64,000 bases of DNA from Paraburkholderia caballeronis (lineage in GTDB: Bacteria > Pseudomonadota > Gammaproteobacteria > Burkholderiales > Burkholderiaceae), in the NCBI RefSeq assembly GCF_900104845.1, contig NZ_FNSR01000002.1, positions 2,253,449-2,317,448 of the forward strand, given 5' to 3'. Positions 26,750-35,474 of the stretch are shown piece after piece. The translations under genes were made by a program, and so were the position numbers. A model generated the notes under the pieces. That model had not been told where the DNA came from and searched no databases. It was given only the letters and a program-made list of their open reading frames with translations. The number at the start of each line of letters is the position of its first letter. Positions within the stretch are counted from its first letter, which is position 1.

Positions 26750-27748
26750 ATGAAGAAAACCATGAAGAAAAAGCACGTTTGGACGATCGCCGCGATCGTG
26801 GCCGTTGCCTTGATCGCCATCGGCATCGGCTGGGAAATCAGCCGTAGCCGCGCGCCGCGCGACGACCTCGCGCACGCGAACGGGCGGCTCGAAATGGCGC
26901 GCGTGGACGTCGCCGTCAAATACGCGGGACGGGTGATCGACCTGCCGGTTCGCGAAGGCGACCTGCTGACGGCCGATGCGGTCATCGCGCGCGAGGACGA
27001 CGCCGAGCTTCAGGCGCAACGCAGCTCCGCGCAGGCGGCCCGGACGCGCGCCGCCGATGCCGCGACCCGCGCGCAGGCCGACATCGACGCGAGCGGCGCA
27101 CGCGAAAAACGCGCGCGGCTCGACTGGACCGAATCGTCGAAGCTGTTCGCCGACGGCCAGGTGTCGGCGGTCGAGCTTCAGCGTTATCGCTTCGCGCTCG
27201 ACGGCGCGCTGGCGACGCAGAACGCCGCGCGCGCCGCGCTCGACGAAGCGCGCGCGGCGGTCGCGCAGGCCGACGCCGAGGTCGCGCGGATCGACGCGGT
27301 GCTCGCGGAAATGACGATCCGCGCGCCGATAGCCGGCCGCGTCGAATACCGCGTGATCGAAACCGGCGCGGTGCTGCCGGCGGGCGGGCGCGTCGCGACG
27401 ATGCTCAATCCCGAGGACATCTACTTCACGCTGTTCCTGCCCGGCCCGCAGGCCGGCAAGCTGGCGATCGACGCGGACGCGCGCATCGTGCTCGACGCGT
27501 TCCCGGACGAGCCGATCGACGCGCGCATCGGCTACGTGTCGAGCGACGCGCAGTTCACGCCGAAATACGTCGAGACCGGCAACGAGCGTGCGAAGCTGAT
27601 GTACCGGATCAAGCTGCAACTGCCGCCCGACGCTGCGCGCCGTCTCGCGCCGCGGCTCAAGGCGGGCATGACCGGCGAAGGTTACGTCCGGCTCGACTCG
27701 TCGCGGCCGTGGCCGCCCGAACTCGCGCTGCGCGGAGACGCGCGATGA
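26750..27748 (+). CDS. HlyD-family periplasmic adaptor, YhiI-like
   Basis: 332 residues. A lysine-rich start (MKKTMKKKHVW) is followed by one membrane helix (TIAAIVAVALIAIGIGWEI). The lipoyl halves are VDVAVKYAGRVIDLPVREGDLL and MTIRAPIAGRVEYRVIETGAVLPAG, separated by a helical hairpin. SSDAQFTPKYVETGNERAKLMYRIKLQLP is diagnostic of the YhiI type. An in-frame ATG at 26762 is possible. Its stop overlaps the next ATG (ATGA), so it is coupled with the RbbA-like gene. Confidence 0.9.
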   Translation: MKKTMKKKHVWTIAAIVAVALIAIGIGWEISRSRAPRDDLAHANGRLEMARVDVAVKYAGRVIDLPVREGDLLTADAVIAREDDAELQAQRSSAQAARTRAADAATRAQADIDASGAREKRARLDWTESSKLFADGQVSAVELQRYRFALDGALATQNAARAALDEARAAVAQADAEVARIDAVLAEMTIRAPIAGRVEYRVIETGAVLPAGGRVATMLNPEDIYFTLFLPGPQAGKLAIDADARIVLDAFPDEPIDARIGYVSSDAQFTPKYVETGNERAKLMYRIKLQLPPDAARRLAPRLKAGMTGEGYVRLDSSRPWPPELALRGDAR

Positions 27749-30474
27749 CGGACGACGACGCGATCCGCGTCACGGACGTGACGCATCGCTACGGTTCGAT
27801 CCTCGCGCTCGACGCCGTGTCGCTGACGCTGCCGTCCCGCACGACGATCGGGCTGATCGGCCCGGACGGCGTCGGCAAATCGACGCTGCTCGGCCTGCTG
27901 GCCGGCGTGAAGCGCATCCAGCACGGCGAGTTGTCGGTGCTTGGCGCGAACCTGCGCGTGCGCGCCGAACGCGAAGCAAGGCTGCCGCGCATCGCGTTCA
28001 TGCCGCAGGGGCTCGGCCGCAACCTGTATCCGACGCTGTCGGTCTACGAAAACGTCGATTTTTTCGGCCGCCTGTTCGGTTTCGACGCGAACGCGCGCGC
28101 GATGCGCATCCGCCGCCTGCTCGACGCGACCGGCCTCGCGCCGTTTCCGGACCGCCCGGCCGGCAAGCTGTCCGGCGGGATGAAGCAGAAGCTCGGGCTG
28201 TGCTGCGCGCTGGTGCGCGACCCGGACCTGCTGATCCTCGACGAGCCGACCACCGGCGTCGATCCGCTGTCGCGCCGCCAGTTCTGGACGCTCGTCGACG
28301 CGCTGCGCGCGGAGCGCGCCGGCATGACCGTGATCGTCGCGACCGCGTACATGGACGAGGCGCAGCGTTTCGAGCATCTGGTCGCGATGGACGGCGGCCG
28401 CGTGCTCGTGAACGACCGCACGGCGGCCGTGCTCGCGCGCGCCGGCACGCACGATCTCGAACAGGCGTACGTGTCGCTGCTGCCGCCCGCGCGGCGCGGC
28501 TCGACCGAGCCGCTCGTGATTCCGCCGTATACGCGCGACGACGGCCCCGCCGCGATCGAGGCCGAAGGGCTGACGCGCCGCTTCGGCGACTTCGTCGCGG
28601 TCGATCACGTGAGTTTCCGGATCGGGCGCGGCGAGATCTTCGGCTTCCTCGGCTCGAACGGCTGCGGCAAGACGACGACGATGAAGATGCTGACCGGCCT
28701 GCTCGACGCGACGAGCGGCGCCGCGACACTGCTCGGCAAGCCCGTCGACGCAGCCGACATGAACACGCGGATGAAGGTCGGCTACATGTCGCAGTCGTTC
28801 TCGCTGTACGAGGAACTGACCGTGCGGCAGAACCTCGACCTGCACGCGCGGCTGTTCCGGCTGGAGGGCGAAGCCGCGCACGCCGCGGTCGAGCGGTCGC
28901 TGACCGGCTTCGAACTGGAGCCGTATGCGCACGAGCAGCCCGCGTCGCTGTCGCTCGGCATCCGGCAGCGGCTGCAGCTCGCCGCCGCGTGCCTGCACGG
29001 CCCCGAGGTGCTGATCCTCGACGAGCCGACGTCGGGCGTCGATCCCGGCGCGCGCGACATGTTCTGGCGTCACCTGATTCATCTGTCGCGCGACGGGCGC
29101 GTGACGATCTTCATCTCGACGCACTTCATGAACGAGGCCGCGCGCTGCGACCGGATCTCGTTCATGCATCGCGGGCGCGTGCTCGCGGTCGGCAGCCCCG
29201 ACGAACTGCGCGCGCAGCAGCACGCGGATACGCTCGAAGACGCGTTCGTCGCGTGTCTCGAAGCGGTGCTGGAAACCAACGCTCCAGCCAACGCGCCGCC
29301 CGGGTCCGAGCCGCCGCCGGCCGCAACGACGACGCCCGGAGCCGCATCCACCGGCGCGCTGTCGCGCATCTGGGCGTTCGCGCTGCGCGAGTCGGTCGAA
29401 CTGGCGCGCGACCGGCTGCGGCTCGCGTTCGCGCTGCTCGGCCCGGTGGTGCTGCTGTTCGCCGCGTCGTTGAGCGTGTCGTTCGACGTCGAGAACGTGC
29501 GCTTCGCGGCGCTCGACCGCGACCGCACGCTCGCGAGCCGCGACGTGATCGAGCAGTTCGCCGGCTCGCGCTACTTCGTGCCGACCCGCGACGCGCTCGG
29601 CGACAACGACGCGCGCCATCGTCTGCAGGCATCGCAGGTGCAACTGGTCGTCGAGATTCCGCCGGACTTCGGCCGCGACCTGCTGGCCGGCCGCCGGCCC
29701 GAACTGTCGTTCTACATCGACGGCTCCAGCCCGTTTCCCGGCGCGACGATCAGCACCTACGTGAACGCGGTGCTGCTCGACTACGCGCAGAAGCAGATGC
29801 GCGCCGACGGCGTCGCGCCGGCCGCGCTGCCGATGTCGATCGAGACGCGCTTCGTGTACAACGAGCAGTTCCGCAGCATCTACGCGATCACGCCCGGCAC
29901 GATCATGCTCGCGCTGATCCTGATCCCGACGATGCTGACCGCGCTCGGCGTCGTGCGCGAGAAGGAGATGGGCTCGATCACGAACCTGTATGCGTCGCCG
30001 GCGCGGGTCGGCGAATACCTGATCGGCAAGCAGTTGCCGTACGTCGTGCTCGCGATGGTCAGTTACCTGCTGTTGGTCGCGCTCGCGATCACGGTGCTCG
30101 GCGTGCCGCTGAAGGGCTCGTTCGCCGCGCTGTCGATCGGCGCGCTGCTGTTCGTGTTCGCGGCGACCGGGCTCGGCCTGCTGATCTCGACGTTCGTGCG
30201 CTCGCAGGTGGCCGCGATCTTCGGCACCGCGATCCTGTGCCTGATCCCGTCGGTGAACTTTTCCGGGCTGCTGTATCCGGTGTCGACGCTGACCGGCAGC
30301 AGCTACTGGGTCGGCCTCGGTTTTCCGTCGTCGTGGTTCCAGCTGGTGAGCCTCGGCAGCTTCACGAAGGGGCTCGGCGCGGCGAGCTTCGGCGCGATGT
30401 ACGCGGCGCTGGCCGGCTTCGCGCTCGTGTATCTGGCGGGCGCGTGCTGCCTGTTGCCGAAACAGGAGGCGTAG
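27745..30474 (+). CDS. rbbA: RbbA-like fusion: two ABC ATPases plus ABC-2 permease
   Basis: 909 residues, the normal size of RbbA/YhiH. ATPase one: GPDGVGKST near residue 41, LSGGMKQKLGLCCAL, LLILDEPTTGVDP. ATPase two: GSNGCGKTT near residue 303, degenerate signature LSLGIRQRLQLA, VLILDEPTSGVDP. From about residue 540 there is an ABC-2 permease with a periplasmic loop and a set of helices (VVREKEMGSITNLYASPARVGEYLIGKQLP). E. coli RbbA has been linked to ribosomes, but in this operon context (adaptor, permease, outer-membrane lipoprotein) an export role is more likely. The fused form mirrors the three separate genes at 16651-19741. Confidence 0.9.
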   Translation: MTDDDAIRVTDVTHRYGSILALDAVSLTLPSRTTIGLIGPDGVGKSTLLGLLAGVKRIQHGELSVLGANLRVRAEREARLPRIAFMPQGLGRNLYPTLSVYENVDFFGRLFGFDANARAMRIRRLLDATGLAPFPDRPAGKLSGGMKQKLGLCCALVRDPDLLILDEPTTGVDPLSRRQFWTLVDALRAERAGMTVIVATAYMDEAQRFEHLVAMDGGRVLVNDRTAAVLARAGTHDLEQAYVSLLPPARRGSTEPLVIPPYTRDDGPAAIEAEGLTRRFGDFVAVDHVSFRIGRGEIFGFLGSNGCGKTTTMKMLTGLLDATSGAATLLGKPVDAADMNTRMKVGYMSQSFSLYEELTVRQNLDLHARLFRLEGEAAHAAVERSLTGFELEPYAHEQPASLSLGIRQRLQLAAACLHGPEVLILDEPTSGVDPGARDMFWRHLIHLSRDGRVTIFISTHFMNEAARCDRISFMHRGRVLAVGSPDELRAQQHADTLEDAFVACLEAVLETNAPANAPPGSEPPPAATTTPGAASTGALSRIWAFALRESVELARDRLRLAFALLGPVVLLFAASLSVSFDVENVRFAALDRDRTLASRDVIEQFAGSRYFVPTRDALGDNDARHRLQASQVQLVVEIPPDFGRDLLAGRRPELSFYIDGSSPFPGATISTYVNAVLLDYAQKQMRADGVAPAALPMSIETRFVYNEQFRSIYAITPGTIMLALILIPTMLTALGVVREKEMGSITNLYASPARVGEYLIGKQLPYVVLAMVSYLLLVALAITVLGVPLKGSFAALSIGALLFVFAATGLGLLISTFVRSQVAAIFGTAILCLIPSVNFSGLLYPVSTLTGSSYWVGLGFPSSWFQLVSLGSFTKGLGAASFGAMYAALAGFALVYLAGACCLLPKQEA

Positions 30475-30477
30475 CCG

Positions 30478-31608
30478 ATGACGCAATGGCTGAAGAACGT
30501 CGCGCGCCTCGCCCGCAAGGAGATCGCGAGTCTCGCGCGCGACGCCACGCTGATGGTGCTGATCGCGTTCGCGTTCACGTTCGCGATCTATTCGGTCGCG
30601 AAATGGATCAAGGCGGAGGTGTCGAACGCGTCGGTCGCGTTCGTGGACGGCGACCGCTCGGACCTGTCGCGGCAATTGCGCGCGGCGATCCTGCCGCCCT
30701 ACTTCAAGCCGCCCGTCGACGTGGACCGCCGCGACGTCGATCGCGAACTGGACCGCGGCCGCTACATCTTCGCGATCGAGATTCCGCCGCGCTTCGAGGC
30801 GGACGTGCTGGCCGGACGCGCGCCCGCCGTGCAGGTGCTGGTGGATGCGACCGCGATGACCCAGGCCGGCCTCGGCAGCGCGTATCTGCAACAGATCTTC
30901 ATGAACGAAACGCTCGCGTTCCTGCACGCGCGCGAAGCCGCCGCCGCGCAACTGCCGGCGGAGCCGGTCGTGCGCGTGCTGTTCAATCCGAACACCGAGT
31001 CGTTCTGGTTCACGTCGACGATGCAGATCGTGATGAACATCACCGTGCTGTCGATCATCCTCGTCGGCGCGGCGGTGATCCGCGAGCGCGAGCACGGCAC
31101 GATCGAGCATCTGCTGGTGATGCCGGTGCGCGCGAGCGAGATCGCGGCCGCAAAGATCGCCGCCAACGGCGCGGTGATCTTCGTGGTGTCGCTGCTGTCG
31201 CTCGGCGCGGTCGTCGAAGGCTGGCTGCGGGTGCCGCTCGAAGGCTCGCTCGCGCTGTTCGCGTTCAGCACCGCGCTGTATCTGTTCTCGGTGACCGCGC
31301 TCGGGATGCTGCTCGCGACGCTCGCGCCGTCGATGCCGCAGTTCGGGCTGCTCGCGGTGCCGACCTATGCGGTCGCGTACCTGCTGTCCGGCGCGGCGAC
31401 GCCGGTGCAGAGCATGCCCGCCGCGATGCAGCCGCTCGTGCAGTTGCTGCCGACCACGCAGTTCGTCACGCTGACCCAGGCCGTGCTGTTCCGCGCCGCC
31501 GGCGTGGACGTCGTGTGGCCGCAGCTGGCGGGCATCGCGGCGGCCGGCGCGCTTTTTCTCGCGCTCGCGCTGACGCGCTTTCGCTCCATGCTGGCCCGCC
31601 AAGGGTGA
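30478..31608 (+). CDS. ABC-2 type permease, YhhJ-like
   Basis: 376 residues. N-terminal helix LMVLIAFAFTFAIYSVAKW, a periplasmic domain with VSNASVAFVDGDRSDLSRQL, then five helices. AAVIREREHGTIEHLLVMPVRASEIAAAKIAANGAVI is the ABC-2 signature. It starts three bases after the RbbA-like stop. It has the same length as the YhhJ-like permease at 15508, its counterpart in the split exporter. It should pair with the membrane part of the RbbA-like protein. Confidence 0.9.
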   Translation: MTQWLKNVARLARKEIASLARDATLMVLIAFAFTFAIYSVAKWIKAEVSNASVAFVDGDRSDLSRQLRAAILPPYFKPPVDVDRRDVDRELDRGRYIFAIEIPPRFEADVLAGRAPAVQVLVDATAMTQAGLGSAYLQQIFMNETLAFLHAREAAAAQLPAEPVVRVLFNPNTESFWFTSTMQIVMNITVLSIILVGAAVIREREHGTIEHLLVMPVRASEIAAAKIAANGAVIFVVSLLSLGAVVEGWLRVPLEGSLALFAFSTALYLFSVTALGMLLATLAPSMPQFGLLAVPTYAVAYLLSGAATPVQSMPAAMQPLVQLLPTTQFVTLTQAVLFRAAGVDVVWPQLAGIAAAGALFLALALTRFRSMLARQG

Positions 31609-31615
31609 CCCGTCG

Positions 31616-33124
31616 ATGACTCCGCTTTTTCCCGCACCGAAAGACCGCCACGAAACCGCGTCGCATCGCGCGCGCCACGGCTCGACGATCCGGCGCGCGA
31701 CCGTGACGGTTTCGCTCGCCGCCGTGCTGCTGTCGGCGTGCTCGTCGGTCGTGAAGGTCGACCTGCCGCCGCAGCGCGAGATTCCCGCCGGGTTCCAGCA
31801 GGCGCCGCCCGGCAACGGCGCGCCAACCGATCTCGCGCACTGGTGGCGGCAATGGCAGGACCCGGTGCTCACGCAATACATCGACGATGCGCTCGCCGCG
31901 AACACCGACCTGCGGATCGCGACCGCGCGCGTGCGCGAGGCGCGGGCGATCGCCGCGATGGCGGAATCGCTTCGTTATCCGACGCTGTCCGCGCGGGCGG
32001 GCGGCGCTTACGGATTCGGCGACCTGCGCAGCCCTGCGCCGGACGACGCGCCCGACCTGACCTCGTATGCGGGCGGCGTCACCGCCGCGTGGGAAGTCGA
32101 CCTGTTCGGCCGCCGCGCAAGCGACGCCGAAGCCGCCGGGCTGCTCGCGGACGCCGCGCAGGAGTCGTTGCGCGGCACGCGGCTCGCGATCGTCGGCGAC
32201 GTCGCGCAGAACTATGCGGAAGCGCGCGGGCTGCAACGCCGGCTCGACCTCGTCGAGCGCAGCCTGACGACGCTGCACGAACTGGAACGCTACGCGGACG
32301 CGCGGTTCCGCGCGGGCGACGCGACGCGCTACGACGTGATGCGGGTGCGCGAGCAGATCGCCGCGCGCGAAGCGCTGCGCCCCGCGCTGTCGAGCCAGAT
32401 CGACGCGCGCGTGCGGCGGCTCGCGGTGCTGACCGGCCGCCCCGCGCAGCAGGCCGCGCCGCTGGCCCAGCCCGGCCCGTTCTACGTGCCGCCCGCGCCG
32501 GCGGGCGAGTTGCCGTCCACGGTGCTGGAGCGCCGGCCGGACGTGCGCGCGGCCGCCACGCTCGTCCGCGCGCAGGCCGCGCGGCTCGGCAGCGCGAAGG
32601 CGGAGCTGCTGCCGCGCTTCTACCTGACGTTCGCCGGACTCGACGGGCGCGTGCGGCTCGAAGGGCTGCCGGCGTTGAGCGGCACCGGCGGATTGATCGG
32701 CATCGGCGCGGATCTGCCGATCTTCAACGCGGGACGCCTGCGTTCGAATATCGACGCGAACGACGCGCGGCTGCAACGCGCGCTCGCGCAGCACGACAAG
32801 ACGCTGCTGCAAACGCTCGAAGAAGTGGACAGCGCGTACGGCATCCGGCACGGACTCGACCGTCGAGCCGAGCGAATGACCGCGACGCTCGACGTCGCGC
32901 GCGACAACGCACAGCGGGCGAAGCGGCTGTACGAAGCGGGCCAGCGCACGCTCCAGGACGTGCTCGACGCCCGCATCGACGCGTTGCAGCGCGAGGACGA
33001 ACTGGTGCAGACGCAGACCGACGACGCGCTCGCGACCGTGCGGCTTTATCTGGCGCTGGGCGGCGGATGGTCGGCCGATGACGAAGCGTCCGCGCAGGCG
33101 GCGGCGCGCACGGAGCAGGAGTGA
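31616..33124 (+). CDS. NodT-family outer-membrane efflux lipoprotein
   Basis: 502 residues. A lipoprotein signal ends in VLLSAC with the lipidated cysteine at residue 42. The N-terminal 25 residues before the hydrophobic part are longer than usual. TolC-type repeats follow: WWRQWQDPVLTQYIDDALAAN and ERRPDVRAAATLVRAQAARLGSAKAELLPRFYL, both hallmark stretches of RND-type outer membrane channels. It should trimerise to give the exit duct for the HlyD-ABC exporter in the same operon. It is the only outer-membrane channel near the two exporters. Confidence 0.92.
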   Translation: MTPLFPAPKDRHETASHRARHGSTIRRATVTVSLAAVLLSACSSVVKVDLPPQREIPAGFQQAPPGNGAPTDLAHWWRQWQDPVLTQYIDDALAANTDLRIATARVREARAIAAMAESLRYPTLSARAGGAYGFGDLRSPAPDDAPDLTSYAGGVTAAWEVDLFGRRASDAEAAGLLADAAQESLRGTRLAIVGDVAQNYAEARGLQRRLDLVERSLTTLHELERYADARFRAGDATRYDVMRVREQIAAREALRPALSSQIDARVRRLAVLTGRPAQQAAPLAQPGPFYVPPAPAGELPSTVLERRPDVRAAATLVRAQAARLGSAKAELLPRFYLTFAGLDGRVRLEGLPALSGTGGLIGIGADLPIFNAGRLRSNIDANDARLQRALAQHDKTLLQTLEEVDSAYGIRHGLDRRAERMTATLDVARDNAQRAKRLYEAGQRTLQDVLDARIDALQREDELVQTQTDDALATVRLYLALGGGWSADDEASAQAAARTEQE

Positions 33125-33269
33125 CGGCGCGCAGCCGCGCCGTGTGAACGCAGCGAGCCGGACGGCGAACGTGCGGCCTCGATGAAACGATCGGGCGTCA
33201 TCGATTCCAGCAGCGCGGCCGCGGCCCGAACCTCGCCGCTCGCCGCGCGAGCGATTTCGAAACCCGCCG

Positions 33270-33467
33270 TCACGGCGTCCCGTGATCGTCGTGCGACGGA
33301 TTCAGCATCATCACGAGTCCGGCGATGCCGACGATCAGCGCGGCGACGCCATAACGAAACGACGGATGGCTGTCGTACAGCAGCCCGTGCACCGATGCCA
33401 TCAATCCGCCGAGCGTGATGAACACCGCGATCGTCGCGGCCCCGATCCTGTAAGGCGAGCGGATCAT
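33270..33467 (-). CDS. Small two-helix membrane protein
   Basis: 65 residues. Two hydrophobic stretches (IGAATIAVFITLGGLMASVHGLL and YGVAALIVGIAGLVMML) with a short loop and a histidine/aspartate tail (NPSHDDHGTP). The ribosome site GGAGGAAGGGAAA before the ATG is strong. An ANR-type box lies about 130 bases upstream. No family was recognised. The context suggests an inner-membrane protein made at low oxygen. It reads toward the NodT-like gene and is followed by about 145 bases of unassigned sequence. Confidence 0.75.
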   Translation of the reverse strand: MIRSPYRIGAATIAVFITLGGLMASVHGLLYDSHPSFRYGVAALIVGIAGLVMMLNPSHDDHGTP

Positions 33468-33594
33468 TTTCCCTTCCTCCCGTTGATCGCCGCCGCATTC
33501 GCGGCACGCGTGGTCCGCCGGGGCGCGCGTCGTCCGGACGCGCGGCGAAAGCCCGACAGGTTCTCCCATCATCCCGCCGGCCGTCATTGCACGG

Positions 33595-33608
33595 TTGACA
33601 TGTATCAA
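33595..33608 (-). promoter_or_regulatory. ANR/FNR-type box TTGACATGTATCAA (65-residue membrane protein)
   Basis: TTGAC-ATGT-ATCAA, one change from the consensus. It is about 134 bases before the ATG at 33467, with GATGAT on the minus strand (33568-33573) at -10 distance. The rest of 33468-33844 contains no convincing gene. Confidence 0.65.
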
Positions 33609-33844
33609 GCGCGGCATCGTTGCGCGGCGGGCTGAAGCCGCACCCACCAGCCCACCCGCCAACGCCGGTTCGACGGCGAACCGCTTCCGCGTCGTCAGTC
33701 CTGCCAGCCTCACCGCGAAGGTGCAGCGCGCATCGCGATCGGTGCAGCGCACGTCCGCGCTCACGCCGACGGTGCATTCCCGCAACGCAAAGCCACGCAA
33801 AACCGGCCGTGCGCCGCTGGCACGCCTCATGCTTAGTGAACCTC

Positions 33845-33861
33845 ATTCAAGTTACTTGAAT
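33845..33861. promoter_or_regulatory. Perfect 17-bp palindrome, candidate operator of the guanidino/ureido cluster
   Basis: ATTCAAGT-T-ACTTGAAT, an 8-1-8 perfect inverted repeat, lies 49 bases before the ATG of the periplasmic binding protein gene. It is in the promoter position of the whole ABC-amidohydrolase-DUF1989-XRE-ureohydrolase unit. The XRE-cupin regulator at 38980 is the natural candidate to bind it. Confidence 0.6.
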
Positions 33862-33909
33862 AAAACTCCAGTACCTTTCAATCACGGCCTCACGCTACAA
33901 GGGAGCATC

Positions 33910-34764
33910 ATGCACAAGCCTCTCCGCAATCTGGTCCTGTCACTGGCCGGCGCGCTCGCGCTCGTCGCGTCCGCGCCCGGCTGGTCGCAAGGCAGCGATC
34001 TGCTCGGACGCATCAACGCGAACAAGGAAATCACGATCGCCACCGAGGCGCGTTACGCGCCGTTCGAATACGTGGACAACGGCAAGATCGTCGGATACGA
34101 CGCCGACCTGATGGCCTACGTGCTGAAGTCGCTGCCCGACGTGAAGGTGAAGCAGCTCGACCTGCCGTTCCAGGGCCTGCTGCCCGGCCTCGACGCGAAA
34201 CGCTTCGACATCGTCGTGACCGCCGTGACCGTGAACAAGGACCGCGCGAGCCACTTCGCGTTCACGCTGCCGGTCGCGGACGCGACGACCGGCGTGCTGC
34301 TGCGGAGCAACGAAACGTCGATCAAGTCGCCGGACGACCTGAACGGCAAGATCGTCGGCTCGCAGACCGGCTCGGCGCAATTGCAGGCGCTGATCGCGCT
34401 CGACAAGAAGCTGAAGGACGCGGGCGGCCCCGGCCTCAAGCAGATCAAGCAGTACGTCGCGTTCGACGAAGCGTATGCGGACCTCGCGGTCGGCCGCCTC
34501 GACGCGGTCGCGCAGTCGCTCGCGAACCTCGGGCCGCTGATGAAGTCGCGCCCCGGCGTGTTCGCGGTGCTGCCGCAGACGATCGGCCCGAAGAGCTATT
34601 TCGCGTGGGTCGTGCGCAAGGACGCGGACAGCGCGAGCCTGCTGAAGCTGTTCAGCGACGGCATCGCGCGCGCGAACCAGGACGGCACGATGAAGAAGCT
34701 GCAGCAGAAGTGGTTCGGCTCGACGATGGACGTGCCGACCGAGCTGCCGGCTCCGTCGATCTGA
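33910..34764 (+). CDS. Polar amino-acid type ABC transporter substrate-binding protein
   Basis: 284 residues. Signal peptide of about 26 residues (LVLSLAGALALVASAPGWSQG). The mature part is a family 3 binding protein: ITIATEARYAPFEYVDNGKIVGYDADLMAYV, LPFQGLLPGLDAKRFDIVVTAVTV, KIVGSQTGSAQ. The binding-site Arg/Asp pattern differs enough that the ligand could be an amino acid or a guanidino or ureido compound. AAGGGAG precedes the ATG at 33910. It is first gene of the cluster and is periplasmic. Confidence 0.9.
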   Translation: MHKPLRNLVLSLAGALALVASAPGWSQGSDLLGRINANKEITIATEARYAPFEYVDNGKIVGYDADLMAYVLKSLPDVKVKQLDLPFQGLLPGLDAKRFDIVVTAVTVNKDRASHFAFTLPVADATTGVLLRSNETSIKSPDDLNGKIVGSQTGSAQLQALIALDKKLKDAGGPGLKQIKQYVAFDEAYADLAVGRLDAVAQSLANLGPLMKSRPGVFAVLPQTIGPKSYFAWVVRKDADSASLLKLFSDGIARANQDGTMKKLQQKWFGSTMDVPTELPAPSI

Positions 34765-34795
34765 TCAGACAACCGTCACCCCACGGCCCGACGAC

Positions 34796-35458
34796 ATGAA
34801 CGCTCCCGACCTGCTCGCGCGCTGCGCCGGCTACGCGCCGCAACTGCTGCAAGGCGCGCTGACGACGCTGTGGCTGTCCGCGCTCGCTGTCTGCTGCGGC
34901 TTTTTCGCGGGGATCTTCGTGTACACGATGTCGGTCGGCAAGAGCCGCGGGCTCGCCGGCGCGGCGCGCGTGTACGTCAGCGTGTTTCGCGGCACGCCGG
35001 TGCTCGCGCAACTGCTGGTGTTCTATTACGTGCCGTCCGCGCTCGGCATCGACCTGCCCGGCGTCGTCGCGGCGGCGGTCGGGCTGTCGCTGAACACGGC
35101 CGCGTACCAGTCGCAGATCCTCGCGGCCGGTTTCCGCGCGATTCCGCGCGGCCAGATCGAGGCCGCACAGACGTTCAACCTGACGCGCCAGCAGGTGTTG
35201 TGGCACGTCGAGGTGCCGCAGGTGGTGCGCGCGACGCTGCCGGCGCTCGTGTCCGAGATGATCGACATCGTGAAGGCGTCGGCGGTCGTGTCGGTGATCT
35301 CGGTGACGGACCTGATGCGCGTCGGCCAGCAACTGTCGTCGTCGAGCTACCGGCCGCTGGAGGTGTACTCGCTCGCGGCCCTCTTTTATCTGGCGATCAC
35401 GACGCTGCTGTCGGTCGCCGGCCACTGCTACGCGCGCCGCGCCGCGCGGCGCGCCTGA
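34796..35458 (+). CDS. ABC transporter permease (HisM/GlnP type)
   Basis: 220 residues with about five membrane helices. The EAA loop is IPRGQIEAAQTFNLTRQQVLWHVEVPQ, the contact point with the ATPase. VFRGTPVLAQLLVFYYVPSALGI is the usual marker of polar amino-acid permeases. It pairs with the permease at 35475, 16 bases downstream. It is an inner-membrane component of the importer for the ligand captured by the protein at 33910. Confidence 0.92.
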   Translation: MNAPDLLARCAGYAPQLLQGALTTLWLSALAVCCGFFAGIFVYTMSVGKSRGLAGAARVYVSVFRGTPVLAQLLVFYYVPSALGIDLPGVVAAAVGLSLNTAAYQSQILAAGFRAIPRGQIEAAQTFNLTRQQVLWHVEVPQVVRATLPALVSEMIDIVKASAVVSVISVTDLMRVGQQLSSSSYRPLEVYSLAALFYLAITTLLSVAGHCYARRAARRA

Positions 35459-35474
35459 CGACGGAGCGCCCCCG

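Noticed and set aside
27682..31905. A minus-strand open frame of about 1400 codons opposite the RbbA operon
   Set aside because: It is an antisense shadow caused by GC-rich codons. Its product is a low-complexity Arg/His/Ala/Gly-rich string with no domain, while the plus strand encodes clear transporter proteins.
33125..33145. GGCGCG-CAGC-CGCGCC hairpin after the NodT-like gene
   Set aside because: No T run follows; in DNA of this GC content such stems are common by chance.
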